Program-made: the position numbers and the translations under genes | Shown: positions 1-7,861 of the stretch, piece by piece | Position numbering within the stretch: position 1 is the first letter of the stretch | How the letters are laid out: every line of letters starts with the position of its first letter | Notes under the pieces: model-generated | What the model was told of the DNA's origin: nothing | The model's input: the letters and a program-made list of their open reading frames with translations, nothing else | Database searches by the model: none | Origin: Streptomyces fradiae | Lineage (GTDB): Bacteria; Actinomycetota; Actinomycetes; Streptomycetales; Streptomycetaceae | Direction: 5' to 3' | Assembly (NCBI RefSeq): GCF_041270065.1 | Contig: NZ_CP065958.1 | Location: forward strand, 2,852,001 to 2,916,000 | Length of the DNA: 64,000 nucleotides

Positions 1-48
1 ATCTTTCCGCTACACAGGGAGCGGATTCCAGGGTCGTACGGTGAACTC

Positions 49-1128
49 TCAGCTTCCGGTCGCGGACTTCCACCCGTCGACGTACGCCGTCAGGTTCTTG
101 TCGATGTCGGCCCAGTCCGGCTCGAAGACCTCGACGCCGCCCATCAGCTTCGCCAGCTCGATGGCGTTGGCGTCGGTGGCCTTTACGTCCTTGCGGACGC
201 TGAAGCCGCCGCCGATGGAGCTGACCTCGCGCTGGGCCTGCTCGCTCAGCATGAAGTCGAGCAGCTTCTTGCCGTTCTCGGTGTGCGGGGCCTTGTTCAC
301 CAGGCCCGCGGCGTACGGCAGGGCGAAGGTGGTCGGCTTGCCGCCCTCCTTCGCGGGGAACCAGATGGCGAGGTTCGGCATGGACCTGGCCTGGGCGAAG
401 TTCATCTGCACATCGCCGTTGGCGACCAGGATCTCGCCCTTGTCGACCTTGGGCGCGAGCTTGGACGTGGAGGAGGACGGGCCGACGTTGTTGGCCTGGA
501 GCTTCTTCAGGTACTCCATCGCCGGCTCCTTGCCGCCGAAGTCGTGCATCGCCTTGATGAGGACGGCGGTGCCGTCGCCCGCGACGCCCGGGGTGGAGTA
601 CTGCAGCTTGTTCTTGTACTTCGCGTCAAGCAGCTGCTCCCAGGTGGTCGGCGGGGTCGTCAGCTCCTTCTTGTTGTGGACGAAGCCGAAGAAGTTGTTG
701 ACGACGGAGATCCACTTGCCGTCGTCGGCCTTGTCGCCGCCGCTGACCTGGTCGGCGCCCTGCGGGGTGTAGGCCTGGAGCAGGCCCTTGGAGTCGGCCT
801 GCTGGATGAAGGGCGGCAGGGTGACGAGGACATCGGCCTGGGTGTTGCTCTTCTCGCGGGCGGCGCGCTGCACCATCTCGCCGGAGCCGCCCTCGACGTA
901 CTCGACCTTGATGCCGGTCTGCTTCTCGAAGTCCTTGAAGACCTTGTCGTACCAGCCGTCGCCCGCCTCGCCCTTGAGGCCGTCGGCGCTGTAGACGGTG
1001 ACGACCTTCTCGTCGGACGCGGCGGAGGAGGAGCCGCCGCAGGCGGTGAGGGTCGCGGCGAGGACGAGGCCGCCGGTGACGGCGGCGAGCGGCTTGAGGT
1101 ACGGGGGCGTGGTGGACGTGGTGCGCAT
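49..1128 (-). CDS. ABC importer substrate-binding lipoprotein, probably for 2-aminoethylphosphonate
   Basis: An extracellular solute-binding protein of 359 residues that would deliver ligand to the permeases encoded just upstream. The N-terminus has a hydrophobic stretch followed by the lipobox LTAC, with the acylated Cys at residue 30, so the mature protein is anchored to the outer face of the membrane. It resembles the iron/thiamine/phosphonate-type binding proteins. It is the last gene of a seven-gene leftward operon and starts 33 bp after the permease stop. The operon holds a phosphonatase-like hydrolase, so a phosphonate ligand such as 2-aminoethylphosphonate (AEP) is inferred from context. 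Thiamine or a metal complex is the main alternative. Confidence 0.85.
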   Translation of the reverse strand: MRTTSTTPPYLKPLAAVTGGLVLAATLTACGGSSSAASDEKVVTVYSADGLKGEAGDGWYDKVFKDFEKQTGIKVEYVEGGSGEMVQRAAREKSNTQADVLVTLPPFIQQADSKGLLQAYTPQGADQVSGGDKADDGKWISVVNNFFGFVHNKKELTTPPTTWEQLLDAKYKNKLQYSTPGVAGDGTAVLIKAMHDFGGKEPAMEYLKKLQANNVGPSSSTSKLAPKVDKGEILVANGDVQMNFAQARSMPNLAIWFPAKEGGKPTTFALPYAAGLVNKAPHTENGKKLLDFMLSEQAQREVSSIGGGFSVRKDVKATDANAIELAKLMGGVEVFEPDWADIDKNLTAYVDGWKSATGS

Positions 1129-1161
1129 AACGTCGTTCTCTCCTAGCGGTACAGGGGTTTG

Positions 1162-1959
1162 CTAGCGATACGAGGCTTTGGTGCGGATACGGGAGACGGC
1201 GAGCAGGACCAGGAGCGTCGCCGTCATGAGGAGCACGGCGAGGGCCGAGCCCGTGAAGAGCGAACCGCGGTCGGTGGCCGTGAAGACGAGCACGGGCAGC
1301 GGCAGCCAGTCCGGCGGGTAGAGCATCATCGTGGCGCTCAACTCGCCCATGGAAAGGGCGAAGCAGAGGCCGGCCGCCGCGTTGAGCGACGGGAGCAGCA
1401 GCGGCAGCCGCACCCGGAGCAGGACGTACGAGGGGCGGGCGCCCAGGCTGGCCGCCGCCTGCTCGTACATCGGGTCCAGACGCAGGATGGCGGCCGAGAC
1501 CGACTGGTAGGCGAACGCCGTGACAAGAACCGTGTGCGCGAGGATCACGATCCAGCGGGTGCCGTTGAGGAGCAGCGGGGGCTGCGAGAAGGCGACCAGG
1601 ACGGCGAGGCCGACGACGACCGAGGGCACGGCGACCGGCAGCACGAACAGCGCGTCGAGCACCCGGCGGCCCCGCTTGCGCAGCGCGGCGGCGGTGAGCG
1701 CCGCCCAGGTGCCGGCGGTGAGCGCGAGGACGCTCGCGGTGAGCGCGGTGACCAGGCTGGTGGTGAGCGCCTGGAGGGATTCGCCGCGGACGGCCGCCGT
1801 GTAGTGCGCGGTGGTCGGGCCGGACGGGAAGGCGCCGGACCAGTGGGTGGAGAAGGAGGCGGCGAGGATGACGAGGAGGGGCAGGGCGAAGAGCGGCACG
1901 AAGAGGACCGCGAACAGCGCCCGGGCCGCCCACCTGCCCGTACGGCTATGCACCAGCAC
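1162..1959 (-). CDS. ABC transporter permease (phosphonate-type importer)
   Basis: An integral membrane permease of 265 residues with about six hydrophobic segments. The cytoplasmic EAA-type loop that contacts the ATPase is visible as AASLGARPSYVLLRVRLP near residues 168-185. It pairs with the neighbouring permease as the two-subunit channel of the AEP-type importer. The ATG at 1959 lies 14 bp inside the end of the upstream permease gene, which indicates translational coupling. Its place in the operon with ATPase, second permease and binding protein sets its role; the substrate is inferred. Confidence 0.85.
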   Translation of the reverse strand: MLVHSRTGRWAARALFAVLFVPLFALPLLVILAASFSTHWSGAFPSGPTTAHYTAAVRGESLQALTTSLVTALTASVLALTAGTWAALTAAALRKRGRRVLDALFVLPVAVPSVVVGLAVLVAFSQPPLLLNGTRWIVILAHTVLVTAFAYQSVSAAILRLDPMYEQAAASLGARPSYVLLRVRLPLLLPSLNAAAGLCFALSMGELSATMMLYPPDWLPLPVLVFTATDRGSLFTGSALAVLLMTATLLVLLAVSRIRTKASYR

Positions 1960-2857
1960 GACGGCTCACCACCCCGTAGAGGGCGTAGAGGCCCACGGAG
2001 ATCAGGACGTTGACGACGGCGACGACGCAGGCCGCCGCGTAGTCGGACTCGAGGATGGCCTTGCCGTACACGAGCATCGGCAGCGTCGTGACGCCCTTGG
2101 CGCCGGTGAAGAGCACGATGCCGAACTCGTTGAGGCACATGACGAGGACGAGGCTGCCGCCGGCGGCGAGGGCCGGGAGCGCCTCGGGCAGGATCACCCG
2201 GCGCACGATCCGCAGCGGGCGGGCGCCGAGCGAGGAGGCCACCTCCAGCTGGGCGGTGTCGAGTTGGGAGAAGGCGGCGAGCAGCGGGCGCATCACGAAC
2301 GGCGTGAAGTACGTGATCTCCGCGAGCAGCACGCCCCACGGCGTGGTCAGGAACTGGAACGGCCCCTCGGCGGCGCCCGTGACGTCCGTCCACACCCCGT
2401 TGGCCATGCCGACCGTGCCGTACAGGAACAGCAGGGCGAGCGTGATCAGGAAGGACGGGAAGGAGAGGAAGACGTCGATGGACTTCGCGACCGCCTTGCC
2501 GCCGGGAAAGGGCACGAAGGCGATGACGAGGGCGAGCACGAAACCGAGGACGAGACAGCCGGCGGTGGCCGCCGCGGCCAGCCACACGGTGGTGACGAGC
2601 GCGTCGCGGAAGGACGCGGAGGCGAAGACCTGGGCGTACGCGCCGGGGGCGAGGGACTCCTTGACGACGAGCGCGAGGGGGTAGAGGAAGACGACGGCGA
2701 GGGCGAGTACCGGAGGGGCGGCCCAGAGCCAGGTGGGGACGGTGCGCCGGGGGGCCTCGTCGACCGGTTGTGGGCAATCGTCCCGCAGGGCGGGACGGGT
2801 GGGCACAACCCCACCCGCGCGCTGCGCCTCCACGAGCCCCGCACCACGACTAGCCAT
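1946..2857 (-). CDS. ABC transporter permease, 2-aminoethylphosphonate type
   Basis: The second channel subunit, 303 residues. A soluble N-terminal stretch of about 45 residues precedes the first membrane helix, and the EAA-type loop reads ASSLGARPLRIVRRVILPEA around residues 207-226. The start at 2857 overlaps the ATPase stop by 8 bp. The unequal permease pair (303 and 265 residues) with one ATPase and a lipoprotein matches the putative AEP importer arrangement. Substrate assignment rests on the linked phosphonatase-like gene. Confidence 0.85.
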   Translation of the reverse strand: MASRGAGLVEAQRAGGVVPTRPALRDDCPQPVDEAPRRTVPTWLWAAPPVLALAVVFLYPLALVVKESLAPGAYAQVFASASFRDALVTTVWLAAAATAGCLVLGFVLALVIAFVPFPGGKAVAKSIDVFLSFPSFLITLALLFLYGTVGMANGVWTDVTGAAEGPFQFLTTPWGVLLAEITYFTPFVMRPLLAAFSQLDTAQLEVASSLGARPLRIVRRVILPEALPALAAGGSLVLVMCLNEFGIVLFTGAKGVTTLPMLVYGKAILESDYAAACVVAVVNVLISVGLYALYGVVSRRAGA

Positions 2858-3941
2858 CGTTCACCCCTGCGGCCAGCAGCACCGCGTCCTCGCGGGCGAA
2901 GTGCAGCGTGATCTCGTCGCCGAGCGCCGGGGTCTCCCGCAGCTCCCGTACGTCCGCCTTCACCCGGTGGCCGGACGCGCCCACCTCCACGTACAGGCGG
3001 TGGGTGGCGCCGCGCCACTGGACCTCGGCGATGCGGCCGGTCAGGGCGTTGGGCCCGGGCCCGAGGCCGACGAGGTGGGGGCGGACGCAGAGGGTGGCGG
3101 TCGCGCCGGGGACCGCGTCCACGACGGGAACGTCGAGCGTGACCCCGTCCCCGTCGAGAACGACCCCGCCCTCGCCGACCCGCACCGGCAGCAGATTCGC
3201 GTTGCCGACGAAGGAGGCGGTGAACTCGGTGCGGGGCCTGCGGTACAGCTCCTGCGGGGTGCCGCAGTCCTGCAGCCGGGCCCGGTCCATGACGGCGATC
3301 CGGTCGGCGAGGGTGAGCGCCTCGACCTGGTCGTGGGTCACGTACAGGATCGAGACGTCCGGCAACTCGCGGTGCAGCCGGGCGAGTTCGGCGAGCATCC
3401 CGGAACGCAGCCGGGCGTCGAGCGCGGACAGCGGCTCGTCGAGGAGGAGGACGTTCGGGCGGATGGCGAGGGCCCGGGCGATGGCGACGCGCTGCTGCTG
3501 GCCGCCGGAGAGCTCGCGCGGGTAGCGCTGGGCGTAGGCCGCCATGCCGGTCATCTCCAGGGCCTCGGCGACCCGCCCCGGGATCTCGGCCTTGGGGACC
3601 TTGGGGTTCCGCTGCGCCTTGAGACCGAAGGCGACGTTGGCGTCGACCCGCATGTGCGGGAAGAGGGCGTACTGCTGGACGACCATGCCGATGCCCCGCT
3701 GGTACGGCGGGAGCGCGGTGACGTCGCGGTCGCCGATGAACACCCGCCCGGCGGCCGGCCGGACGAACCCGGCGACGGCGCGCAGGGCGGTCGTCTTGCC
3801 GGAGCCGGAGGGGCCGAGCAGGGCCATGACCTCGCCGGGCTCGACGGTCAGGTCGAGGGAGTCGAGGACGGTGTGGCCGTGGTACGCGACGGAGACGCCG
3901 TCGAAGCGGATGCCGCCGGCGGCGGGGGCGGGGGCGCTCAT
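2850..3941 (-). CDS. ABC transporter ATP-binding protein (phosphonate importer)
   Basis: The ATPase subunit, 363 residues, that energises the importer. Walker A is GPSGSGKT at residues 43-50, followed by the Q-loop, the signature LSGGQQQRVAIARAL and Walker B VLLLDEPLSALDA. About 110 C-terminal residues form a TOBE-like regulatory domain, as in the Pot/Fbp/PhnT group. Its ATG at 3941 overlaps the stop of the upstream hydrolase by 4 bp (ATGA type), so translation of catabolic and transport genes is coupled. Confidence 0.9.
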   Translation of the reverse strand: MSAPAPAAGGIRFDGVSVAYHGHTVLDSLDLTVEPGEVMALLGPSGSGKTTALRAVAGFVRPAAGRVFIGDRDVTALPPYQRGIGMVVQQYALFPHMRVDANVAFGLKAQRNPKVPKAEIPGRVAEALEMTGMAAYAQRYPRELSGGQQQRVAIARALAIRPNVLLLDEPLSALDARLRSGMLAELARLHRELPDVSILYVTHDQVEALTLADRIAVMDRARLQDCGTPQELYRRPRTEFTASFVGNANLLPVRVGEGGVVLDGDGVTLDVPVVDAVPGATATLCVRPHLVGLGPGPNALTGRIAEVQWRGATHRLYVEVGASGHRVKADVRELRETPALGDEITLHFAREDAVLLAAGVNDG

Positions 3942-4648
3942 CCCTCGCCCTCCTCGTACTCCCCCTCGTACTCCCGTATCAGGGCGGGGAGTTCGGCGAC
4001 GGAGGACAGGACGCGGGTGGCGCCGTGCTCCTTGAGCGCGGCCTCGTCGTGGGCTCCGGTGAGGACCCCGGCCACGATGCCGGCGCCGGAGCGGACGCCG
4101 CTGAGCATGTCGTACGAGGTGTCGCCGGCGACCACGAGCTGCCGGACGTCGTCGACGGCGCCGGTACGGAGGAGGGCGGCGAGCACCATGTCGGGGTACG
4201 GGCGGCCGCGGCCGCCGGCGTCGGCCGGGCAGAGGGTGAGGTCGACCAGGCCGTCCGCCCAGCCGAGGGCGTCGAGGATGGCGTCCTGGGTGACGCGGGC
4301 GAAGCCGGTGGTGAGGACGACGGTCCGGCCCTGGTCCTTCAGCTGGGCGATGGCCTCGGCGGCGCCGGGGACCGGGGCGATCCGGCCGTCGGCGACCAGC
4401 TCTCCGTACGCCTCCTCGAAGGCGAGGTTGGCCCGCTGCGCGCGCTGCTCGTCGCCGCCGAAGAGGTGGCGGAAGACGGAGATCTTGGACTCGCCCATGG
4501 TGGCGCGGACGTAGTCGATCATCGTGGCCGGGTCCTCGCCGAGGCGGGTCGCGGCGGCGTCGAAGGCCTGCTCGACGAGGCCGCCGTCGGCGACGGTGGT
4601 CCCGGCCATGTCGAGGACGACGAGGCTCATCTGCTGCTTGTTCTTCAT
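3938..4648 (-). CDS. Phosphonatase-like HAD hydrolase (PhnX-like)
   Basis: A HAD-superfamily hydrolase of about 236 residues. Motif I reads VVLDMAGTTV, with nucleophile Asp13 and Ala at the +2 position, as in phosphonoacetaldehyde hydrolase and unlike most HAD phosphatases (DxD). In the cap, MGESK places a lysine at residue 55, 42 residues after the nucleophile. Bacillus PhnX has its Schiff-base lysine 41 residues after its nucleophile, so C-P bond cleavage is plausible. The start is ambiguous: ATGs at 4666, 4648 and 4630 are in frame, and 4648 is chosen because AGGA lies upstream at workable spacing. Phosphonoacetaldehyde is the inferred substrate. Confidence 0.8.
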   Translation of the reverse strand: MKNKQQMSLVVLDMAGTTVADGGLVEQAFDAAATRLGEDPATMIDYVRATMGESKISVFRHLFGGDEQRAQRANLAFEEAYGELVADGRIAPVPGAAEAIAQLKDQGRTVVLTTGFARVTQDAILDALGWADGLVDLTLCPADAGGRGRPYPDMVLAALLRTGAVDDVRQLVVAGDTSYDMLSGVRSGAGIVAGVLTGAHDEAALKEHGATRVLSSVAELPALIREYEGEYEEGEG

Positions 4649-4680
4649 GTCCTGCCTGTCCTGCATGTTCTTCACGCTGT

Positions 4681-5820
4681 TCACCAGCCCAGTTCGTTCG
4701 CGGTGGTCTCGGCGATGGCGGGCGAGCAGGTCATGCCGCGGCCGCCGGGTCCGGTCACCAGCCACACGCCGTCGCGCACCTGTTGGCGGTGGACGACCCG
4801 GGTGGTGTCGGTGCACTGCGCGTACACGCCGGCCCAGCGGCGGCGCACGCGCGGCAGCGGGCGGCCGAGCAGGGACTCGACCACGCGCGTGAGGTGTTCG
4901 TAGGGCTCCTCGACGGTGTCGAAGGCGAAGGGGTGCTCGTACTCGTGGGTGTCGCCGATGGTCAGTCCGCCGTCGAGGCGCTGCACCATGAGCAGCTGCA
5001 TCTTGTGCGCGGCGGCCGTCGGGTCCTGCGCCTGGCGGGAGTTGAGCTCCTCCAGAGCGGGTGAGGCGTAGGCCGGGTAGTAGCGGAAGGAGTCGGCGTC
5101 CGCGACCGAGGTGGTGAGCGCCTCGCCGAGCGGGTCGGTCTGCATCATCTGGAGCCGGACCCGGCGCACCGGCAGATCATCGCCGGCCAGCTCGCGGACC
5201 AGGCCGGACAGCCAGGCGCCGGTGCACAGGACGACGGCGTCGCCGGTGTGGGTGTCGCCGTGGTCGTCGCGGACGGAGCTGTGCCCATTGCTGTCGGCTC
5301 CGATCACCTCCCGGACCTCGCGGTTCGGCAGGAAGGTGTAGCGGCCGGAGGCCAGCAGGGCCTCGCGCAGGGCGAGTTGGGCGGTGCGCGGCTCGACGGC
5401 GGCGTCCCGCTCGCACCAGAGGGCGGCGTCGAAGGCGCCGCGCAGCGCCGGGTTGACCGCCCGCGCCTCCTCGGGGGTGAGCAGCTTGTAGCCGCGGGCG
5501 GCGGCGTCGTCCCGGGCCACGGCCGCCTCGGCGACGGCGAGTTCGAGCGCGCCGCGGACGGGGGTGAGCGAACCGATCGCCCGGAAGCCGAGCTTGGGGA
5601 CGCGGGCGCCGATGCCCTCCCAGAGCTCGCGGGCGCGCAGGGCGGTGTCGAGCTCCTCCCCGCCCGCGCGCCCGCTGACCCAGATCTGGCCGAAGTTGCG
5701 GAGGGAGGCGCCGCGCGCCTCGGCCTCCCGCTCGATGTGGACGACCTCGTGGCCGCGTTCTACTGCCTGCCAGGCGTGCATGGTTCCCACGACGCCGGCT
5801 CCGACGACTATCACCTTCAT
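4681..5820 (-). CDS. FAD-dependent oxidoreductase of the phosphonate-linked TIGR03364 type
   Basis: A glycine-oxidase/DAO-fold flavoprotein of 379 residues. The dinucleotide-binding motif GAGVVG is at residues 7-12, and a second FAD contact, GVWLVTGPGGRGM, lies near the C-terminus. Members of this family are commonly linked to AEP transport and phosphonatase genes and are proposed to oxidise the amine of AEP or N-methyl-AEP to phosphonoacetaldehyde. No PhnW transaminase is in the operon, so this enzyme may replace it (inference). The ATG at 5820 is chosen because the family starts directly with the FAD motif; an in-frame extension to 5946 would cross the presumed promoter. Confidence 0.8.
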   Translation of the reverse strand: MKVIVVGAGVVGTMHAWQAVERGHEVVHIEREAEARGASLRNFGQIWVSGRAGGEELDTALRARELWEGIGARVPKLGFRAIGSLTPVRGALELAVAEAAVARDDAAARGYKLLTPEEARAVNPALRGAFDAALWCERDAAVEPRTAQLALREALLASGRYTFLPNREVREVIGADSNGHSSVRDDHGDTHTGDAVVLCTGAWLSGLVRELAGDDLPVRRVRLQMMQTDPLGEALTTSVADADSFRYYPAYASPALEELNSRQAQDPTAAAHKMQLLMVQRLDGGLTIGDTHEYEHPFAFDTVEEPYEHLTRVVESLLGRPLPRVRRRWAGVYAQCTDTTRVVHRQQVRDGVWLVTGPGGRGMTCSPAIAETTANELGW

Positions 5821-5896
5821 GCCGTTCACGGTCGGGGCGGCGGGTGGCCCGGACGGGGCGGGGTGGCGACGGGACGGTGAACGGACCGACAAGCTT

Positions 5897-5906
5897 GGCC
5901 TAGACC
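5897..5906. promoter_or_regulatory. Candidate GntR-type operator upstream of the phosphonate operon
   Basis: The 149-bp gap between the GntR gene and the oxidoreductase contains GGTCTAGGCC on the minus strand, one base from a perfect palindrome and close to the HutC-subfamily GT-N-TA-N-AC pattern. An AT-richer stretch just upstream (AGAAGATAAC) could hold a -10 element. Repression by the adjacent GntR protein is inferred. Confidence 0.4.
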
Positions 5907-5969
5907 CGTTATCTTCTCGTGATCTGATGCCGGGGACGGACAGCACCGAATGCGTCTATTCCTGGCGAC

Positions 5970-6785
5970 CTATTCCTGGCGGCCCAGGTGGGCGGTGAAG
6001 CTGAACCGGTCGCCGCGGTAGAGCGTGCGGACCCGTTCGAGCGGACGCCCGTCGGTGTCCCGGGACACGCGCTGGATCAGCAGCATCGGCAGCGCGGGCG
6101 GGGTGCCGATGAGCAGCGCCTCGCGCGGGGTCGCGAGCACCGTCTCGATCCGCTCGTCGGCGTCGCCGAAGACCACGCCGAGCCGTTCGTGGAGATAGGC
6201 GTAGAAGGAGGAGTCGGGGTCGAACTCGGTGTCGAGGCGCGGGGCGCGGGCCTCGGAGACGTACGTGCTCTCCAGGCCGACCCGCTCGTCGTCGGCGAGC
6301 AGCACCCGCTCCATGTGCCACACGGGCTCGCCGGCCGCCACGCCGAGCTGGGGCGCCAGCTCCGCCGGGCACGGGAAGCGGTCGAGCGAGATGAGCGCAC
6401 GGCCCGGGGTGCGGCCCTGGCGGCGCACGCCCTCGGTGTAACTCGCGAGCGACAGCGGCTGCTCCAGCTTGGGCCCGGCGACGACGGTGCCGCGGCCCTG
6501 CCGCCGCAGCCGCCCTTCGAGCAGCAGCTCGCGCAGGGCCTGCCGGACGGTCTCGCGCGACACCTCGTAGCGCACGGCGAGATCGCGCTCCGTGGGCAGC
6601 AGCCCGCCCTCCCCCAGCTCGTCGACGAGTTCGGCGACCTTCGCCTTCACCGCGTAGTACTTCGGGATGCGGCCGTGCTCCGGGATGCCGGAACGGATGG
6701 GCGCGCCCGGCCAGTTGCCCATGCCGCCTGCGCTGCCCGTGTTGCTCGTGCTGCTCGTGCTGCTCTTGTCGTTCGTGTCGCTCAT
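5970..6785 (-). CDS. GntR-family transcriptional regulator with UTRA domain
   Basis: A HutC-type regulator of 271 residues. After a Ser/Thr/Asn-rich N-terminal tail (residues 2-22) comes a winged helix-turn-helix with VSRETVRQALREL as the recognition region (about residues 35-100). A UTRA ligand-binding domain follows, with typical features such as PVWHMERVLLADDE and an ending in FTAHLGRQE. It is encoded immediately upstream of the phosphonate genes on the same strand and probably controls them. The ATG at 6785 is taken because the long upstream in-frame extension is a shadow of other genes. Confidence 0.9.
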   Translation of the reverse strand: MSDTNDKSSTSSTSNTGSAGGMGNWPGAPIRSGIPEHGRIPKYYAVKAKVAELVDELGEGGLLPTERDLAVRYEVSRETVRQALRELLLEGRLRRQGRGTVVAGPKLEQPLSLASYTEGVRRQGRTPGRALISLDRFPCPAELAPQLGVAAGEPVWHMERVLLADDERVGLESTYVSEARAPRLDTEFDPDSSFYAYLHERLGVVFGDADERIETVLATPREALLIGTPPALPMLLIQRVSRDTDGRPLERVRTLYRGDRFSFTAHLGRQE

Positions 6786-6835
6786 CCGGTGATGGTCGCA
6801 GACCGTCGTGAACGGAAAGGTGTACGGCGGGTGGC

Positions 6836-7741
6836 CTACGAGCGCCGTGAGCGGCGGGCGAGCAGCACCAGGGCCGCGCCGCCCGCGAGCAGGGCCGCGG
6901 CGACCGGGGCGAGGCGCAGGGCGGTGCGCCGGGCGGTGTTCGCGGCGGACTCGCGCTGTCCGGTACGGGCGAGTTCGGGGCCGCCCGGGTCGGCGGAGCC
7001 GGTGCCCGGGGCGGTCGGGCGGGCCGTGGTTGCGGGGTCGGCCGGGTCGGTGCCGGAACTGACCCCCGTACTGGTACCCGTATCCTCGCCGTCCGGTTCG
7101 GCGGGGCCGATCATCAGGCGGTAAGCGCCGGACTCGCCGACCCAGTCGCCGTCCTCGCCGCGCTTCTGCACGACGGCCGCGCTGACCGTGACCTCGTCGG
7201 GCGCGGCGTCGGCGCCGAACGCGAGCCGTACGGGCACGGTGAGGGTCCGTCCCGCGGGCACCGCGAAGCCGTCGAAGGCGGGCACGGCGGGGATCGGGTT
7301 CTTCGGCCCGGTCTGCAGTTCCGGGCCCGCGAACACGCCCACGCTCTCGGCCCGTTCGGTGCTCTCGAACGCCACCGGCCGCCAGAGCCGCGCCTCCGCG
7401 TCGTAGAACTCGGCCCGGATCTGCCCGGGCCGCAGCGCCTGGTCCCGGTCGGTGAGGACCAGGACCGGGTGCACGGCACGGCACGGTTCGGCGGTCGTGT
7501 TGGTGAGGTCCAGGCTCCAGGTCCGCAGCTCCCCGCCCGCCGGGTACTCCGCCGGCCCGCCGTGGATCCGGGTGGCCAGCGGGAAGTCCTTGTCCCCGGC
7601 CGCCCCGCAGGTGGGGGACACCGGCGCGGTCTGCGCCGCAGGCGCTGCGGCCTGCGCGGCGGACGCCGCCACCGACAGCCCGGCCGCCGTGCCCAGGGCG
7701 GCGAGGGCGAGGGCGGTACTGCTCGGACTCCTCGGTCGCAT
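6836..7741 (-). CDS. Secreted protein with LAxTG sortase-E sorting signal
   Basis: An exported protein of 301 residues. The signal peptide covers about residues 1-32 (hydrophobic core ending in AAQAAAP). A secreted domain contains Cys residues near 44 and 86, then a Thr/Pro/Gly-rich spacer. The C-terminus has ELARTG (LARTG at 257-261), a membrane helix and the basic tail RRSRRS. LAxTG is the known recognition motif of actinobacterial class E sortases, so cell-wall anchoring is likely, and a class E sortase is encoded at 15030. The globular domain is not recognised. The ATG at 7741 begins a good signal peptide; longer starts do not. Confidence 0.75.
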   Translation of the reverse strand: MRPRSPSSTALALAALGTAAGLSVAASAAQAAAPAAQTAPVSPTCGAAGDKDFPLATRIHGGPAEYPAGGELRTWSLDLTNTTAEPCRAVHPVLVLTDRDQALRPGQIRAEFYDAEARLWRPVAFESTERAESVGVFAGPELQTGPKNPIPAVPAFDGFAVPAGRTLTVPVRLAFGADAAPDEVTVSAAVVQKRGEDGDWVGESGAYRLMIGPAEPDGEDTGTSTGVSSGTDPADPATTARPTAPGTGSADPGGPELARTGQRESAANTARRTALRLAPVAAALLAGGAALVLLARRSRRS

Positions 7742-7861
7742 GATGCCGAAGCCTTTGCTGCTCGCGGACGTACGAATCGCCCGCGACGCTGCCATGCGGG
7801 GCGGAGCCGGTGGGGCAACGACGCGGCAAAGGGCGCCGGACGGGGAGGGCATTCCGCCCGA

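Noticed and set aside
626..1933. 435-residue frame across the permease and binding-protein genes
   Set aside because: Arg/Pro-rich shadow reading of two well-supported genes.
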